From contig NZ_WACR01000003.1 of the NCBI RefSeq assembly GCF_008806325.1, positions 124,001 to 188,000 of the forward strand: a stretch of 64,000 bases of DNA, read 5' to 3'. A program made the position numbers and the translations under genes. This document shows positions 1-7,550 of this stretch, one piece after another. Below the pieces are notes generated by a model. That model saw nothing but the letters and a program-made list of their open reading frames with translations. It ran no database searches and was not told where the DNA came from. The stretch is from Salibacter halophilus (GTDB taxonomy: Bacteria > Bacteroidota > Bacteroidia > Flavobacteriales_G > Salibacteraceae). The number at the start of each line of letters is the position of its first letter. Positions within the stretch are counted from its first letter, which is position 1.

Positions 1-391
1 TGTTCCTGTTCGCTGTCCACTTCAATGAGAATTTTCAAGCCCTGTCCACTTGGGCTGCGAAAGCAGCAGAAAGTGTAAGGCTCGGAAGAAGCTTTGTCAA
101 AAGCTTCTGAGAGTTGCTGGTCTGAAAGCTTATCGAGGTCGAGAATGATGAACTGGCTATAGCGAAGCAGCTTGTCTGCTGCGCGGCCTCCTTCAAAGGT
201 TCCCGATGGAGTGAATGCAGGCAGCTTCTTTTTGAGAAGATCTGCGTTTTCCCGGTCGCCACTGTAAAGGAGCTTGCGGATTTCGTGAATCTGCTCTTCA
301 TAGACACCTCCCTTGATGTCTTTAGTGATTAGTACAAGTGATTTATCCTCCACCTTTTGGGTGAAGTGCTTGAATATTGTTGATGTTGCCA
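1..391 (-). CDS. BT4734/VirE N-terminal domain protein (partial)
   Basis: Open reading frame starting at the ATG complement at 389-391 and running off the left edge, so only the first 130 codons are seen. Residues such as TKDIKGGVYEE, RYSQFIILDLDKL and FRSPSGQGLKI match the N-terminal domain found in the VirE/BT4734 proteins of Bacteroidota mobile elements, where it precedes a primase/helicase-like part. The FIILDLDKL and SPSGQGLK segments are typical of this primase-like fold. It follows the HTH gene by 4 bp and is probably in the same operon. Function in the element (replication or mobilisation) is inferred from family context only. Confidence 0.7.
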
Positions 392-395
392 TGTC

Positions 396-695
396 TCAAG
401 ATTTTGAAGTTGCGTTAATACCTGACCTGGAAGGTTGTCGGTGTTCTTCCAGCATTTTCACGATGTCGCTCATGCGGTAATAGATCTTGTTGCCGATCTG
501 TGAGTAAGCAATTACACCTTCATTCCGCCAGGACTGAGCGGTGCGCTTACTGATGTACATGAGTTGCAGAAATTCCTGATTGTCGAGAAAGACATCATCA
601 AGGTTGGTCTGCTTGGTGTGAAGGGCCGCCTCAATGTTTTTGAGGCGGTCCATGATTGCTTTGAAAGCTCTGTCGCTTAATTCGATCTTCTCCAT
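396..695 (-). CDS. Small helix-turn-helix DNA-binding protein
   Basis: A 99-residue protein with an N-terminal helical stretch (residues 1-40) and a MerR-like/HTH_17 winged helix at about 42-88 (FLQLMYISKRTAQSWRNEG, then a short wing NKIYYRMSDIVKML). Such proteins are common next to VirE-type genes in Bacteroidota elements and are usually annotated as excisionase-like or HTH domain proteins. It lies 2 bp downstream of a second HTH gene, so both are probably cotranscribed. The target is unknown; it could act as a recombination directionality factor or as a regulator of the element. Confidence 0.75.
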   Translation of the reverse strand: MEKIELSDRAFKAIMDRLKNIEAALHTKQTNLDDVFLDNQEFLQLMYISKRTAQSWRNEGVIAYSQIGNKIYYRMSDIVKMLEEHRQPSRSGINATSKS

Positions 696-697
696 GG

Positions 698-1003
698 CTA
701 GCCCCTCCGTCCTTTGGTTACCAAATAGTCAGCGGCTCGCTTCTCGATGTCATCCGCTGAGGTCTGGCGGTTGCGCTGCAACCATTCATCCAGTTCCTTG
801 CGATTGAAATAGAGGCGTTTACCTTGCGGACAGAAATGCGGGATAGCCTTGGTGCTCGTAAGCTTATAAAGGTGGCTCTGACTGAGCCCCAGGTATTGGC
901 TTGCTTCGTTGAATGAGAGAACTTCTTTTTGAAGGATTCCCTGCTCTACAATCAATTGCTCGATCTTGTCGAGCCTTTCGATGATACTATCTTGAGTGTT
1001 CAT
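698..1003 (-). CDS. Excisionase-family HTH protein
   Basis: A 101-residue protein with a coiled N-terminus and an HTH_17/excisionase domain at about 28-78 (SFNEASQYLGLSQSHLYKLTS, written here only to its recognition helix, then the wing GKRLYFNRKELDEWL). It is the first gene of the short HTH-HTH-VirE operon; the 171 bp in front of it holds a cluster of inverted repeats (1111-1171) that could be its operator or a Xis-binding region. The domain is recognised with confidence; the specific role in excision is inferred. Confidence 0.8.
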   Translation of the reverse strand: MNTQDSIIERLDKIEQLIVEQGILQKEVLSFNEASQYLGLSQSHLYKLTSTKAIPHFCPQGKRLYFNRKELDEWLQRNRQTSADDIEKRAADYLVTKGRRG

Positions 1004-1110
1004 TTTACTCTTGATTTTAAAAGTTTACAAAAGGGTTTCTTTTGTGCCTTTCACTCGCCCGAAACAAGGCACTGGTTTCAGGCGAATGATCAAGAGCAAA
1101 TTGAGCGCAT

Positions 1111-1171
1111 AGTGAGCCCGTAAACAGTGAGATATTTACATCTCACTGAGTTAGCTCCCTGAACTCACTGT
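1111..1171. repeat. Cluster of AGTGAG/CTCACT inverted repeats
   Basis: Four short copies lie in 60 bp: AGTGAG at 1111 and 1126, CTCACT at 1142 and 1164. They form a perfect 7-bp stem (AGTGAGA/TCTCACT, 1126-1147) and a longer ACAGTGAG/CTCACTGT pair (about 1125-1171) followed on the plus strand by TTTTTATT. The cluster separates the unknown gene at 1175 from the HTH operon starting at 1003. It may act as a terminator or as an operator or Xis site for the HTH proteins. The sequence shows the symmetry only. Confidence 0.5.
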
Positions 1172-1174
1172 TTT

Positions 1175-2272
1175 TTATTGCAGTTCTTTCAGAATGTCGT
1201 CTATGATGGGTTGATTTTTGGGGTTGGCAATCTTGTTGGAGTAGAGATTTTGCTTGTTGATCCGCGTGTTTTTCTTGGAGTAAAAGATTGCTGCCTTATC
1301 GATGGTGGAAGGTTTCAGATTGGTAAAGTAAGGCTCCAGGCGGTCAATGATGTATCTGAATTGGGTGGTTTCGCAGTCCAGGTGAATTTCCGGTGCTGTA
1401 GAGGTCAGTGATTTTGCAGTTAGTACATGCAAAAGATCTTCCGGAGTGGACTGGTCATCCTTCAGCAGTTCAACCTTCAGGTTGAGAAGCTTAATAACAT
1501 TCTCAAGCTTCTTGGGGTCTCCGGTGAAACCAAAGCTAAAATCCTGGTTAGCTGTCAGGATAGGTTTTGGCTTTTTGGGTTTGTCCTCATGGTTTAGCAC
1601 TTCCTGCAGTTGTTCACGAAGCTGGTCCAACTTTACAGTTGAATTTATGTAGTCAGACTCAGGGACTGGCTCACTGAGGTATTCGGCAAAGATTTCTGAA
1701 TCTGTGGCCGGTATTGGATCAACGTATTGCGGGTAGAGTTTGTCGGTTTCAAGGAGTAAGCGAATGAGCGACCATTTCAAAACGTCCAGCACGTATGCGG
1801 AAAGTTGATCGTTCTGTAAGTCAGATTTTATTTCTGCTAAGTCCCGGAGCTTGTCAATCACTCCGGCACGGAGTGAGTTGATCAAATAATGGCGGTCGGT
1901 ATCATCCAGGTCGCGAGTAATGGCATTAAACAGATTGGCGGTGGTCCGGGTGGCTTCGTTCTTTATTAAGTAGTGATAAAAGCGCGAGGTGATGTCGAAT
2001 GGCTCCGGGAGTTCAATTTCAATGAGCGGTTCCGTGATGTTAAATTCCAGTCTGCCGGGAGGCTGCTGGAGATAGACCGTCAGCATTTCATCATTCAAAA
2101 GGTCGGGGTTCTCACTGAAAATCTTTTTGAGCACAGCGAAAAACTCATCCATTGAGTTTTGAGGCTGGAAGAAAGGTTTGGTCATGACCTGTCGGTAATA
2201 TTTCTCTGTGCGCTGGTTCTTCCAGGGGCGCAGGTCGCCCCGCAGAATGCTGTTGAATATTTTGAGCTTCAT
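1175..2272 (-). CDS. Element-borne protein of unknown function
   Basis: A 365-residue protein I do not recognise. It has no signal peptide and no membrane segment, and is rich in charged residues and leucine. The middle (about 100-180) is strongly helical. The C-terminal third, with short segments such as FRYIIDRLEPYF and AAIFYSKKNTRI, recalls the C-terminal halves of regulators in Bacteroidota conjugative elements (RteC-like), but I cannot claim membership. The start codon directly abuts the integrase stop (2273), so it is translated from the integrase operon, a common place for element-specific accessory genes. Confidence 0.6.
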   Translation of the reverse strand: MKLKIFNSILRGDLRPWKNQRTEKYYRQVMTKPFFQPQNSMDEFFAVLKKIFSENPDLLNDEMLTVYLQQPPGRLEFNITEPLIEIELPEPFDITSRFYHYLIKNEATRTTANLFNAITRDLDDTDRHYLINSLRAGVIDKLRDLAEIKSDLQNDQLSAYVLDVLKWSLIRLLLETDKLYPQYVDPIPATDSEIFAEYLSEPVPESDYINSTVKLDQLREQLQEVLNHEDKPKKPKPILTANQDFSFGFTGDPKKLENVIKLLNLKVELLKDDQSTPEDLLHVLTAKSLTSTAPEIHLDCETTQFRYIIDRLEPYFTNLKPSTIDKAAIFYSKKNTRINKQNLYSNKIANPKNQPIIDDILKELQ

Positions 2273-3379
2273 CTATAGGTCTAATTTGATTCGGTTGGCG
2301 GCTTCCTGCTTTTTCTCGTCAATAATCTTAGCATAAATCTGAGTGGTTTTCAACTCACGGTGGCCAAGTAGTTTTGAAACGGTGTAAATATCAGTACCCA
2401 ATGAAAGCTGCAAAGTAGCGTAGGTGTGGCGGGCGCAATGGAAAGTGATGGTTTTAGAGATTCCTGCTTTCATCATCCATTGTTGCAGTTTAAGGTTGTG
2501 CCAGGCACTGTATTGTAAGCCTCTGAACACGCGCTCTGTTGGGTCTCGCTTTTCACCAAGGATATTTCGGGCTTGCTCCGAAATAGGCAGGGTTTCGGCT
2601 CCCTTGGTTTTCTTCTGCCGGAAACGGATATACCAGCCGTTCTTTTCCGAGTGTTGCACCTCAGACCAAACCAGCTTATTAATATCAGACCAGCGGAGGC
2701 CGGTAAGCGCACTGAAAATAAAAGCGTCTTTAATGATGGGAATTTCACATTCGGTATTTGCGGCCGCTTGCAATTCCTCCAGGGTGAGAAACTCCCGCTG
2801 AGGCTCGGCTTGCTTAAAGCCTGAGACCTGATCCGCAGGATTCCGGGCAATGATTCCATCTTTGAAGGCTTGCTTCAAAGCGGCTCTTACCTTATTGAAA
2901 TAGGAGTAACAGGAATTTTGAGAAAGCTTTCTCTTGGCCGGTGTTTCAGCTTCATGCTTCAGGTAGTCCTTAAAATCCTCCAGCCACTGCTTGTCGATCT
3001 CTGAGAAAGTAACATCATGCTTTGCAAACTTCTTAAGGTGCTTCAACGAGCTGTCCCAATTGTCATAATTGCCTTTGCTGTCCTTGCGTTTCTCCATTAG
3101 GTGCTCCATGTACTTAACAAAACTTCCCTTGAGTTTGGAGCTGTCCTGCATTCCATAAACACCATTCTGAACCTCTAAATGGCGCTTCGCGCGGATTGTC
3201 TCCGCCAGGGTAAGGGTATCTTTATTCTCCTTCTTCTGCTCCTTGGTGAGCTTTCCTTTCTCCGGCTCAGGGTACAGGTACAGTTGCAAGTATTCATAAG
3301 AGCGTTTGCCTTGGTGGTAGTAGTCAAGGTAAAGGCTGATTTTGTCTCCTTTCTTCCGTTGTCTTAATGTTACTTTCAT
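2273..3379 (-). CDS. Tyrosine site-specific recombinase (integrase)
   Basis: A 368-residue phage-type integrase of the Bacteroidota kind: N-terminal arm-binding domain (about 1-75), SAM-like core-binding domain (80-180) and catalytic domain (195-365). Catalytic residues are visible: R229 (TGLRWSD), the H314-x-x-R317 pair (FHCARH), H340 (LLGHREL) and the nucleophile Y349 (TQIYAKI). It breaks and rejoins DNA at attachment sites to insert or excise the element. It lies 6 bp behind the zinc-ribbon/HTH gene and directly before the unknown gene at 1175. With its 3' end pointing into the element and its promoter side near mnmE, it has the usual position beside one attachment site. Confidence 0.95.
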   Translation of the reverse strand: MKVTLRQRKKGDKISLYLDYYHQGKRSYEYLQLYLYPEPEKGKLTKEQKKENKDTLTLAETIRAKRHLEVQNGVYGMQDSSKLKGSFVKYMEHLMEKRKDSKGNYDNWDSSLKHLKKFAKHDVTFSEIDKQWLEDFKDYLKHEAETPAKRKLSQNSCYSYFNKVRAALKQAFKDGIIARNPADQVSGFKQAEPQREFLTLEELQAAANTECEIPIIKDAFIFSALTGLRWSDINKLVWSEVQHSEKNGWYIRFRQKKTKGAETLPISEQARNILGEKRDPTERVFRGLQYSAWHNLKLQQWMMKAGISKTITFHCARHTYATLQLSLGTDIYTVSKLLGHRELKTTQIYAKIIDEKKQEAANRIKLDL

Positions 3380-3385
3380 AGCTGC

Positions 3386-3733
3386 TTATTTAAATAATTG
3401 GTTGATGGCTTCTCTTGAAATGATGGTGCGCCTGCCGATTTTAGCGGCCTTCAACTGGCCGTTGTCGATCATTCGGTAGATGGTCCATCGGCTGGCACCT
3501 AATAGCACACAAACATCTTTTACGCTCAGGAAATCCTTGTTGGAAACGATACCGGTAACGGGTGCTTTGTGTTGCTCCTGTTCAATGGCACCTTGCAGCT
3601 TCTCTTCGCGCTTGCGCTTCTTGTAGTTCATCTTAGCGCAGCGGTCAGAGCAGAACTTTGTAACTGTTGTTTTGGCAACAAAGGTCTCACCGCAGTGGTG
3701 GCAAGTTTTCTCTATTCGGATATTACTGCTCAT
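3386..3733 (-). CDS. Zinc-ribbon plus HTH_17 DNA-binding protein
   Basis: Two parts are visible in the 115-residue product: a CxxC...CxxxC zinc-binding motif near the N-terminus (CHHCGETF, then [16 protein letters not shown]) and an excisionase-like HTH at the C-terminus ([20 protein letters not shown]). The start at 3733 ([11 protein letters not shown]) is preferred over an upstream ATG at 3790 because the extra N-terminus would consist only of the GTTGC repeat DNA. It is the first gene of the integrase operon and probably regulates integration/excision or the operon itself; that role is inferred. Confidence 0.75.
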   Translation of the reverse strand: MSSNIRIEKTCHHCGETFVAKTTVTKFCSDRCAKMNYKKRKREEKLQGAIEQEQHKAPVTGIVSNKDFLSVKDVCVLLGASRWTIYRMIDNGQLKAAKIGRRTIISREAINQLFK

Positions 3734-3891
3734 GTTGCTTGATGTCGCTGGCTGTTGCCTGGAGTAGCTGCTTGTTGCTCTATGTAGCAAGATTTCGCTA
3801 CCCCCTTAAAATCTGTTGCCCGGAAACAAAGGCAACAATGATGGGCAACAACTGTACATCAAATATAAGCAAAAAAGAGGGGTTGGGCAAC
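3734..3891. repeat. GTTGC(C) repeat array, possible integrase arm sites
   Basis: Seven copies of GTTGC(C) or its complement lie within 160 bp: GTTGC at 3734, 3754, 3774 (spaced exactly 20 bp) and 3815, then GGCAAC at 3831, 3844 and 3886. The first four point one way and the last three the other. The array lies between the integrase operon and the mnmE end. Regular two-turn spacing fits protein binding on one face of the helix, as with arm-type integrase or excisionase sites. The promoter of the operon must also lie in this stretch. Function is inferred. Confidence 0.5.
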
Positions 3892-3947
3892 AAAAATAAG
3901 AAGTGAATTATCGTTGAAACCCAGTAATAACAAGGGTATGACAAACA

Positions 3948-3980
3948 AAAGAAAAGTAATTACTTTCCGATACAAAAATT
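3948..3980. other. Putative attachment site at the mnmE 3' end
   Basis: The mnmE stop codon (3960-3962, minus strand) lies inside a 14-bp perfect palindrome AAAGTAATTACTTT (3953-3966). In mnmE sense the last codons read TTTTGTATCGGAAAGTAA, closely similar to the 18-bp attB of SGI1-family islands, which also sits in the last codons of this gene. The integrase operon begins about 230 bp away. I infer that strand exchange took place here. The partner repeat should be at the far end of the element, outside the window. Confidence 0.5.
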
Positions 3981-5345
3981 ACTGAAGATATTCCCCAACA
4001 AGTCATCAGTTGTGATTTGACCGGTGATTTCTCCCAGGTAGTGGAGCGACTGGCGGATATCCGTCGCGATAAAGTCGCCTGTGATGCCGGTTTCCAATCC
4101 TTTCAATGCGTTCATCAATGAAGCATCGGCTTTGGTGAGTGCTTCGTAGTGTCGGCTGTTGGTGACCATGACATCGCTGCTGCTCACTTCTTGTGTCTCG
4201 ATCAGATCCACGAGTTTATTGGACAGCTTTTCCACATTCTGATTGTCTTTGGCTGAGATCAGGATCATGTCGTCAAAGTCTTTGTATTGGGCTCTGACCG
4301 TTTCCTCGTCTTGCTGATCGATTTTGTTTCCAACCAACAACAGTTTTGCTCCGTTGCGCGATAACGGTTCTTCCAGTTCCTTGATGACATCGCGCAGAGT
4401 AGAAGGAGTGAAGGTGTTCACATCAAACATATAGACCACTATAGCTGCTGTCTCAATTTGTTCGAGTGTCTTTTTCACACCAATCGCTTCCACTTCATCT
4501 TGCGTTTCACGGATTCCGGCTGTGTCGATGAAGCGGAAAATAACTCCGTTCAAAACAGCTTCATCTTCAATGGTGTCGCGGGTTGTTCCTTCAACTGATG
4601 ATACAATGGCCCGCTCTTCTTTCAGGATTTGATTGAGTAGAGTACTCTTACCAGCATTCGGTTTACCGGCAATGACAACTGGAACTCCGTTTTTGAGGAC
4701 ATTGCCAACTTTAAACGACTCGATCAATCCCTGAGCCAGCTTGTGGACTTTTAAAATGAGGTCTTTCAATTCTGACCGATCAGCAAATTCAACGTCTTCC
4801 TCGCTGAAGTCGAGTTCGAGTTCAATCAAGCTGGCGAAATTGATCAGTTCTTCGCGGAGTTTGCCAATTTCGCTTGAAAAACCGCCTCTCATCTGTTGCA
4901 TGGCGAGTTTGTGGGATGCTTCACTCTCGCTGGAAATGAGATCGGCAACGGCTTCGGCCTGACTCAAATCCATTTTCTTGTTCATGAAGGCTCTCAGCGT
5001 GAATTCACCTGCATTGGCTGATCGTGCTCCGTGATCGAGCAACAAATTGATGATTTTTTGACGGATGTAGGGCGATCCGTGACACGATAATTCGATTACA
5101 TCTTCACCGGTGTAGGAGTTGGGACCTTTGAAAACCGAAACCAGGACTTCATCCACGAGTACATCATCTTCGCGAATAGTGCCAAAATGAATGGTGTGCG
5201 AATCGACTTTATTCAGATCCTTGCCCTTGAAAATGGTATTGCAAATTTCAATAGCTTTAGGGCCTGAAATGCGAATAACAGAAATGGCAGCAGGGCCTGA
5301 TCCGCTCGCGAGAGCACAAATTGTATCTTCAGTGTTGCTGTGCAT
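3960..5345 (-). CDS. mnmE: tRNA modification GTPase MnmE
   Basis: Works with MnmG to make the 5-carboxymethylaminomethyl group on U34 of certain tRNAs. The 461-residue protein has the usual length. The N-terminal formyl-THF-binding domain comes first (DTICALASGSGPAAISVIR), then the helical domain holding the G domain with P-loop GKPNAGKST (about 227-235), DTAG (274-277) and NKID (341-344). The C-terminal FCIGK, whose cysteine is essential, is intact. The gene end coincides with the border of the integrated element, so integration preserved the reading frame. Its start is only 16 bp from the divergent lipoprotein gene, so the promoters must overlap the opposing coding ends. Confidence 0.97.
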   Translation of the reverse strand: MHSNTEDTICALASGSGPAAISVIRISGPKAIEICNTIFKGKDLNKVDSHTIHFGTIREDDVLVDEVLVSVFKGPNSYTGEDVIELSCHGSPYIRQKIINLLLDHGARSANAGEFTLRAFMNKKMDLSQAEAVADLISSESEASHKLAMQQMRGGFSSEIGKLREELINFASLIELELDFSEEDVEFADRSELKDLILKVHKLAQGLIESFKVGNVLKNGVPVVIAGKPNAGKSTLLNQILKEERAIVSSVEGTTRDTIEDEAVLNGVIFRFIDTAGIRETQDEVEAIGVKKTLEQIETAAIVVYMFDVNTFTPSTLRDVIKELEEPLSRNGAKLLLVGNKIDQQDEETVRAQYKDFDDMILISAKDNQNVEKLSNKLVDLIETQEVSSSDVMVTNSRHYEALTKADASLMNALKGLETGITGDFIATDIRQSLHYLGEITGQITTDDLLGNIFSNFCIGK

Positions 5346-5361
5346 GATGTAATCGATTCAA

Positions 5362-6348
5362 ATGGAAAATTCAATGTGCAAAATTGCTAAAAACTTGCGG
5401 TTCAAGCGACTTTCAGCTATGAGTTTATGGGTTGCTGTGTTGGCTCTGACCGTGAGTTGTGCAAAGAAAATTGAAAAAATTGATAATTATGAAGTGCTGG
5501 AATTGCCTGTTGATGGTCAGATCCGGGACTTGTTACTCGAGGGCGATTCCCTCTGGATCGTGGGCGGAAATCACGGCTCACCGTTCTTTCTCAATTACCA
5601 CATTTCACGGGGCGAATTTCGAATCATTGATGTTGGTGATTTTCCTGATATTTATTCGATTTCCCGAAACGGAGATGGATTTTACCTGGGGCTAGAAACA
5701 TCTGATTTATTGATCGTTGACGGAAACCTAAATGTTATCCCACATTACACGGAGGAGAAATACTGGATCAACCAGCAACACAAACAACCGCTGAGAGATG
5801 CAGTTGTGGCTGATAGTCTGCATATTTTCGTTGGAGGCGGAGATTTGCGGTTTGGTGTGATTCGAAAAGGGCTGGAGGACGTGCAGTTCGTACAATCAGA
5901 ATACATGAACGATTTACGCGGAATCGCCCAGAATGACAAATGGATGTATGTCGTGGGAAACGGAATCATTTTGAGATCGGGAGATAATGGTGAGACATGG
6001 GAGCGGAGGGAGACGACTCCGGCTTTTTACACATCCATGATCTTTGATGAAACTGGCCGTTTTGGCTACATGTGTACCTTTAACGGAGATATTTATTCGA
6101 GCGATGATTACGGTCAATCCTGGGATCGATCAGCAAAGGCTCGAAAATTTTTCAGGGACGGGTTTTTCCTTGAGAGAATGGCTTACACTGATTTAGCTGT
6201 TGGTCACAACGGCTCAGTTGCTCTTTGGAGTGGTGACGAGTGGCAGTTTGAAATGCTCGATGTAGAAGATGATTTTTACGATGCCGCTAAGTTTGGAAAC
6301 AGGACTTATTTTGGTGGTTCAGGCAGATTGATAGTTACAACGAACTAG
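5362..6348 (+). CDS. Lipoprotein with BNR/beta-propeller repeats
   Basis: A 328-residue predicted lipoprotein: a basic N-region (KNLRFKR), a hydrophobic core and a lipobox LTVSC near residue 33. The mature part has repeats typical of sialidase-like/photosystem-assembly propellers, with Asp-box motifs SGDNGETWERR (about 205-215) and SSDDYGQSWDRS (250s). No catalytic function can be assigned; such proteins are often ligand-binding or scaffold surface proteins. The start could also be the ATG four codons downstream. Codons for LALTVSC contain a copy of the GGTCAGADCC word (5442-5451, minus orientation). The gene ends 4 bp inside the convergent PagL-like gene. Confidence 0.75.
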   Translation: MENSMCKIAKNLRFKRLSAMSLWVAVLALTVSCAKKIEKIDNYEVLELPVDGQIRDLLLEGDSLWIVGGNHGSPFFLNYHISRGEFRIIDVGDFPDIYSISRNGDGFYLGLETSDLLIVDGNLNVIPHYTEEKYWINQQHKQPLRDAVVADSLHIFVGGGDLRFGVIRKGLEDVQFVQSEYMNDLRGIAQNDKWMYVVGNGIILRSGDNGETWERRETTPAFYTSMIFDETGRFGYMCTFNGDIYSSDDYGQSWDRSAKARKFFRDGFFLERMAYTDLAVGHNGSVALWSGDEWQFEMLDVEDDFYDAAKFGNRTYFGGSGRLIVTTN

Positions 6349-7550
6349 TCTTTCTTCCCAAAATTTACGCCCACACACAACTCAAGGAAATCGGCCTGTA
6401 CAACCATGCTTTTCACTTCCAGTCCCGCATAGAGATTCCAGTTTGGCGCATCGTATGGATTTTTGAAGTAATAGTGGACTCCGTATCGCCCGGAGACACG
6501 TTTTTTCAACCGATCCATAAATTCGTTTTCTGTCAGGAAATCAAGCCAGTAAGCCAATCCCGGATTGTGAAAATTATAACCCGCCTGCAAGTAAACGGCC
6601 CAGTGTCCGTAAGCAACTTCGTATCCGGAAAAAGCCATTCCCAGCGTGCTGTTTTCAAAGTTTGCCTCGGGTGTGTCAGGATCGTCAACAATTTCATAGA
6701 GCGCTCTGTGACCACGGTTGTAGTGTCCTTCCAAACCAATTCGCAACCGCCCGATATCAGAAACTTTCCGCTGAGCGTAGAGCTGAGTTGTATAAACCGC
6801 GTAGAGCGGTCCGTTCGTTGGTGAAATGGTTTCGCCCAGTTCGTAAAAACCATGCCCCAGGCGAAAACCGTATTGCCATTTATCAAAAAGATTGTCGAGT
6901 TTACGGTCAGATCCCTCAACAGCCGTCTTTTTACTAAACCGATAACGTACGCCTAACTGCCAACTCGGTATGTTAGCACCAACATTTGGGAGAGCCGTGT
7001 GACCATTCGATGAATGATGGAAAGCAGCTCCGACAAACGCATTTAGCTCATCAGAAAAGGAGTAGTGGAGCCTCAGGTAAGCTGAAACCCAAAACGCAAC
7101 ACGCGATCCCATGACGATATTTTCTTCGTTTTCGAGATAGTTGTACGGATTGGTAAATACAGCTCCGCCCATACTCAATCCCGGCTCCCAGGTTAAAACA
7201 TGATTGATCTTTTGCGGAAAAAGCATGGTGTACTGCCCGGTAAATGCATGACCGAGAACTTCTTTATTACCCAAATCAAAAAATCCGAATGTGAATCCGT
7301 GTAGTGAGTTACCAAATTTACTCCTGTACGATGTGGAGTCATTTGTTTTGCTCAGCCAGCTCAAATTAATGGCATTCACAACATTTGACTCAGGCGATCC
7401 CGGATAGATGTCGATCAACGATCCACCGTTGAATGATTGCTGGAAATAATGAGTTCGCTCAAGGTTCTGACCGAAAGAAAAAAAGCTTAAAATAAAACTT
7501 GCGGTAACAGTTAGTAATAGTTTGATATCTATTTTGTTACGTATTAGCAT
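6345..7550 (-). CDS. PagL-like acyloxyacyl hydrolase (lipid A deacylase)
   Basis: A 401-residue outer-membrane barrel protein with an N-terminal signal peptide (about 1-27, ending SFGQ). Residues 174-205 hold the family signature: AAFHHSSNGHTALPN with the H-x-S-N catalytic set (H179, S181, N182), followed by PSWQLGVRYRF. PagL removes the 3-O acyl chain of lipid A in the outer membrane. The Bacteroidota members are longer than proteobacterial PagL (about 170-190), as here. The C-terminal half (about 225-401) also shows alternating strands and ends in an aromatic-rich strand. The gene follows the YihY gene with a 14-bp overlap, so both probably share an operon acting on the envelope. Confidence 0.8.
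   Translation of the reverse strand: MLIRNKIDIKLLLTVTASFILSFFSFGQNLERTHYFQQSFNGGSLIDIYPGSPESNVVNAINLSWLSKTNDSTSYRSKFGNSLHGFTFGFFDLGNKEVLGHAFTGQYTMLFPQKINHVLTWEPGLSMGGAVFTNPYNYLENEENIVMGSRVAFWVSAYLRLHYSFSDELNAFVGAAFHHSSNGHTALPNVGANIPSWQLGVRYRFSKKTAVEGSDRKLDNLFDKWQYGFRLGHGFYELGETISPTNGPLYAVYTTQLYAQRKVSDIGRLRIGLEGHYNRGHRALYEIVDDPDTPEANFENSTLGMAFSGYEVAYGHWAVYLQAGYNFHNPGLAYWLDFLTENEFMDRLKKRVSGRYGVHYYFKNPYDAPNWNLYAGLEVKSMVVQADFLELCVGVNFGKKD

Larger units (their letters stand above)
1..3959. mobile_element. Right end of an integrated element next to mnmE
   Basis: All six genes read leftward and are of mobile-element type: VirE/BT4734-like protein, two HTH proteins, an unknown protein, a tyrosine recombinase, and a zinc-ribbon/HTH protein. 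The DNA looks visibly richer in G+C than the neighbouring chromosome. The element ends at the 3' end of mnmE; the other end lies outside the window. Integration at the 3' end of mnmE (trmE/thdF) is established for SGI1-type islands of Gammaproteobacteria, and the same spot seems to be used here with a Bacteroidota integrase. Whether it is a conjugative element, a mobilisable element or a satellite cannot be told from this part. Confidence 0.75.

Noticed and set aside
35-307. 90-residue minus-strand frame at the left edge
   Set aside because: It is a shadow of the partial VirE/BT4734-like gene in another frame; only the other frame gives recognisable motifs and joins the HTH operon.
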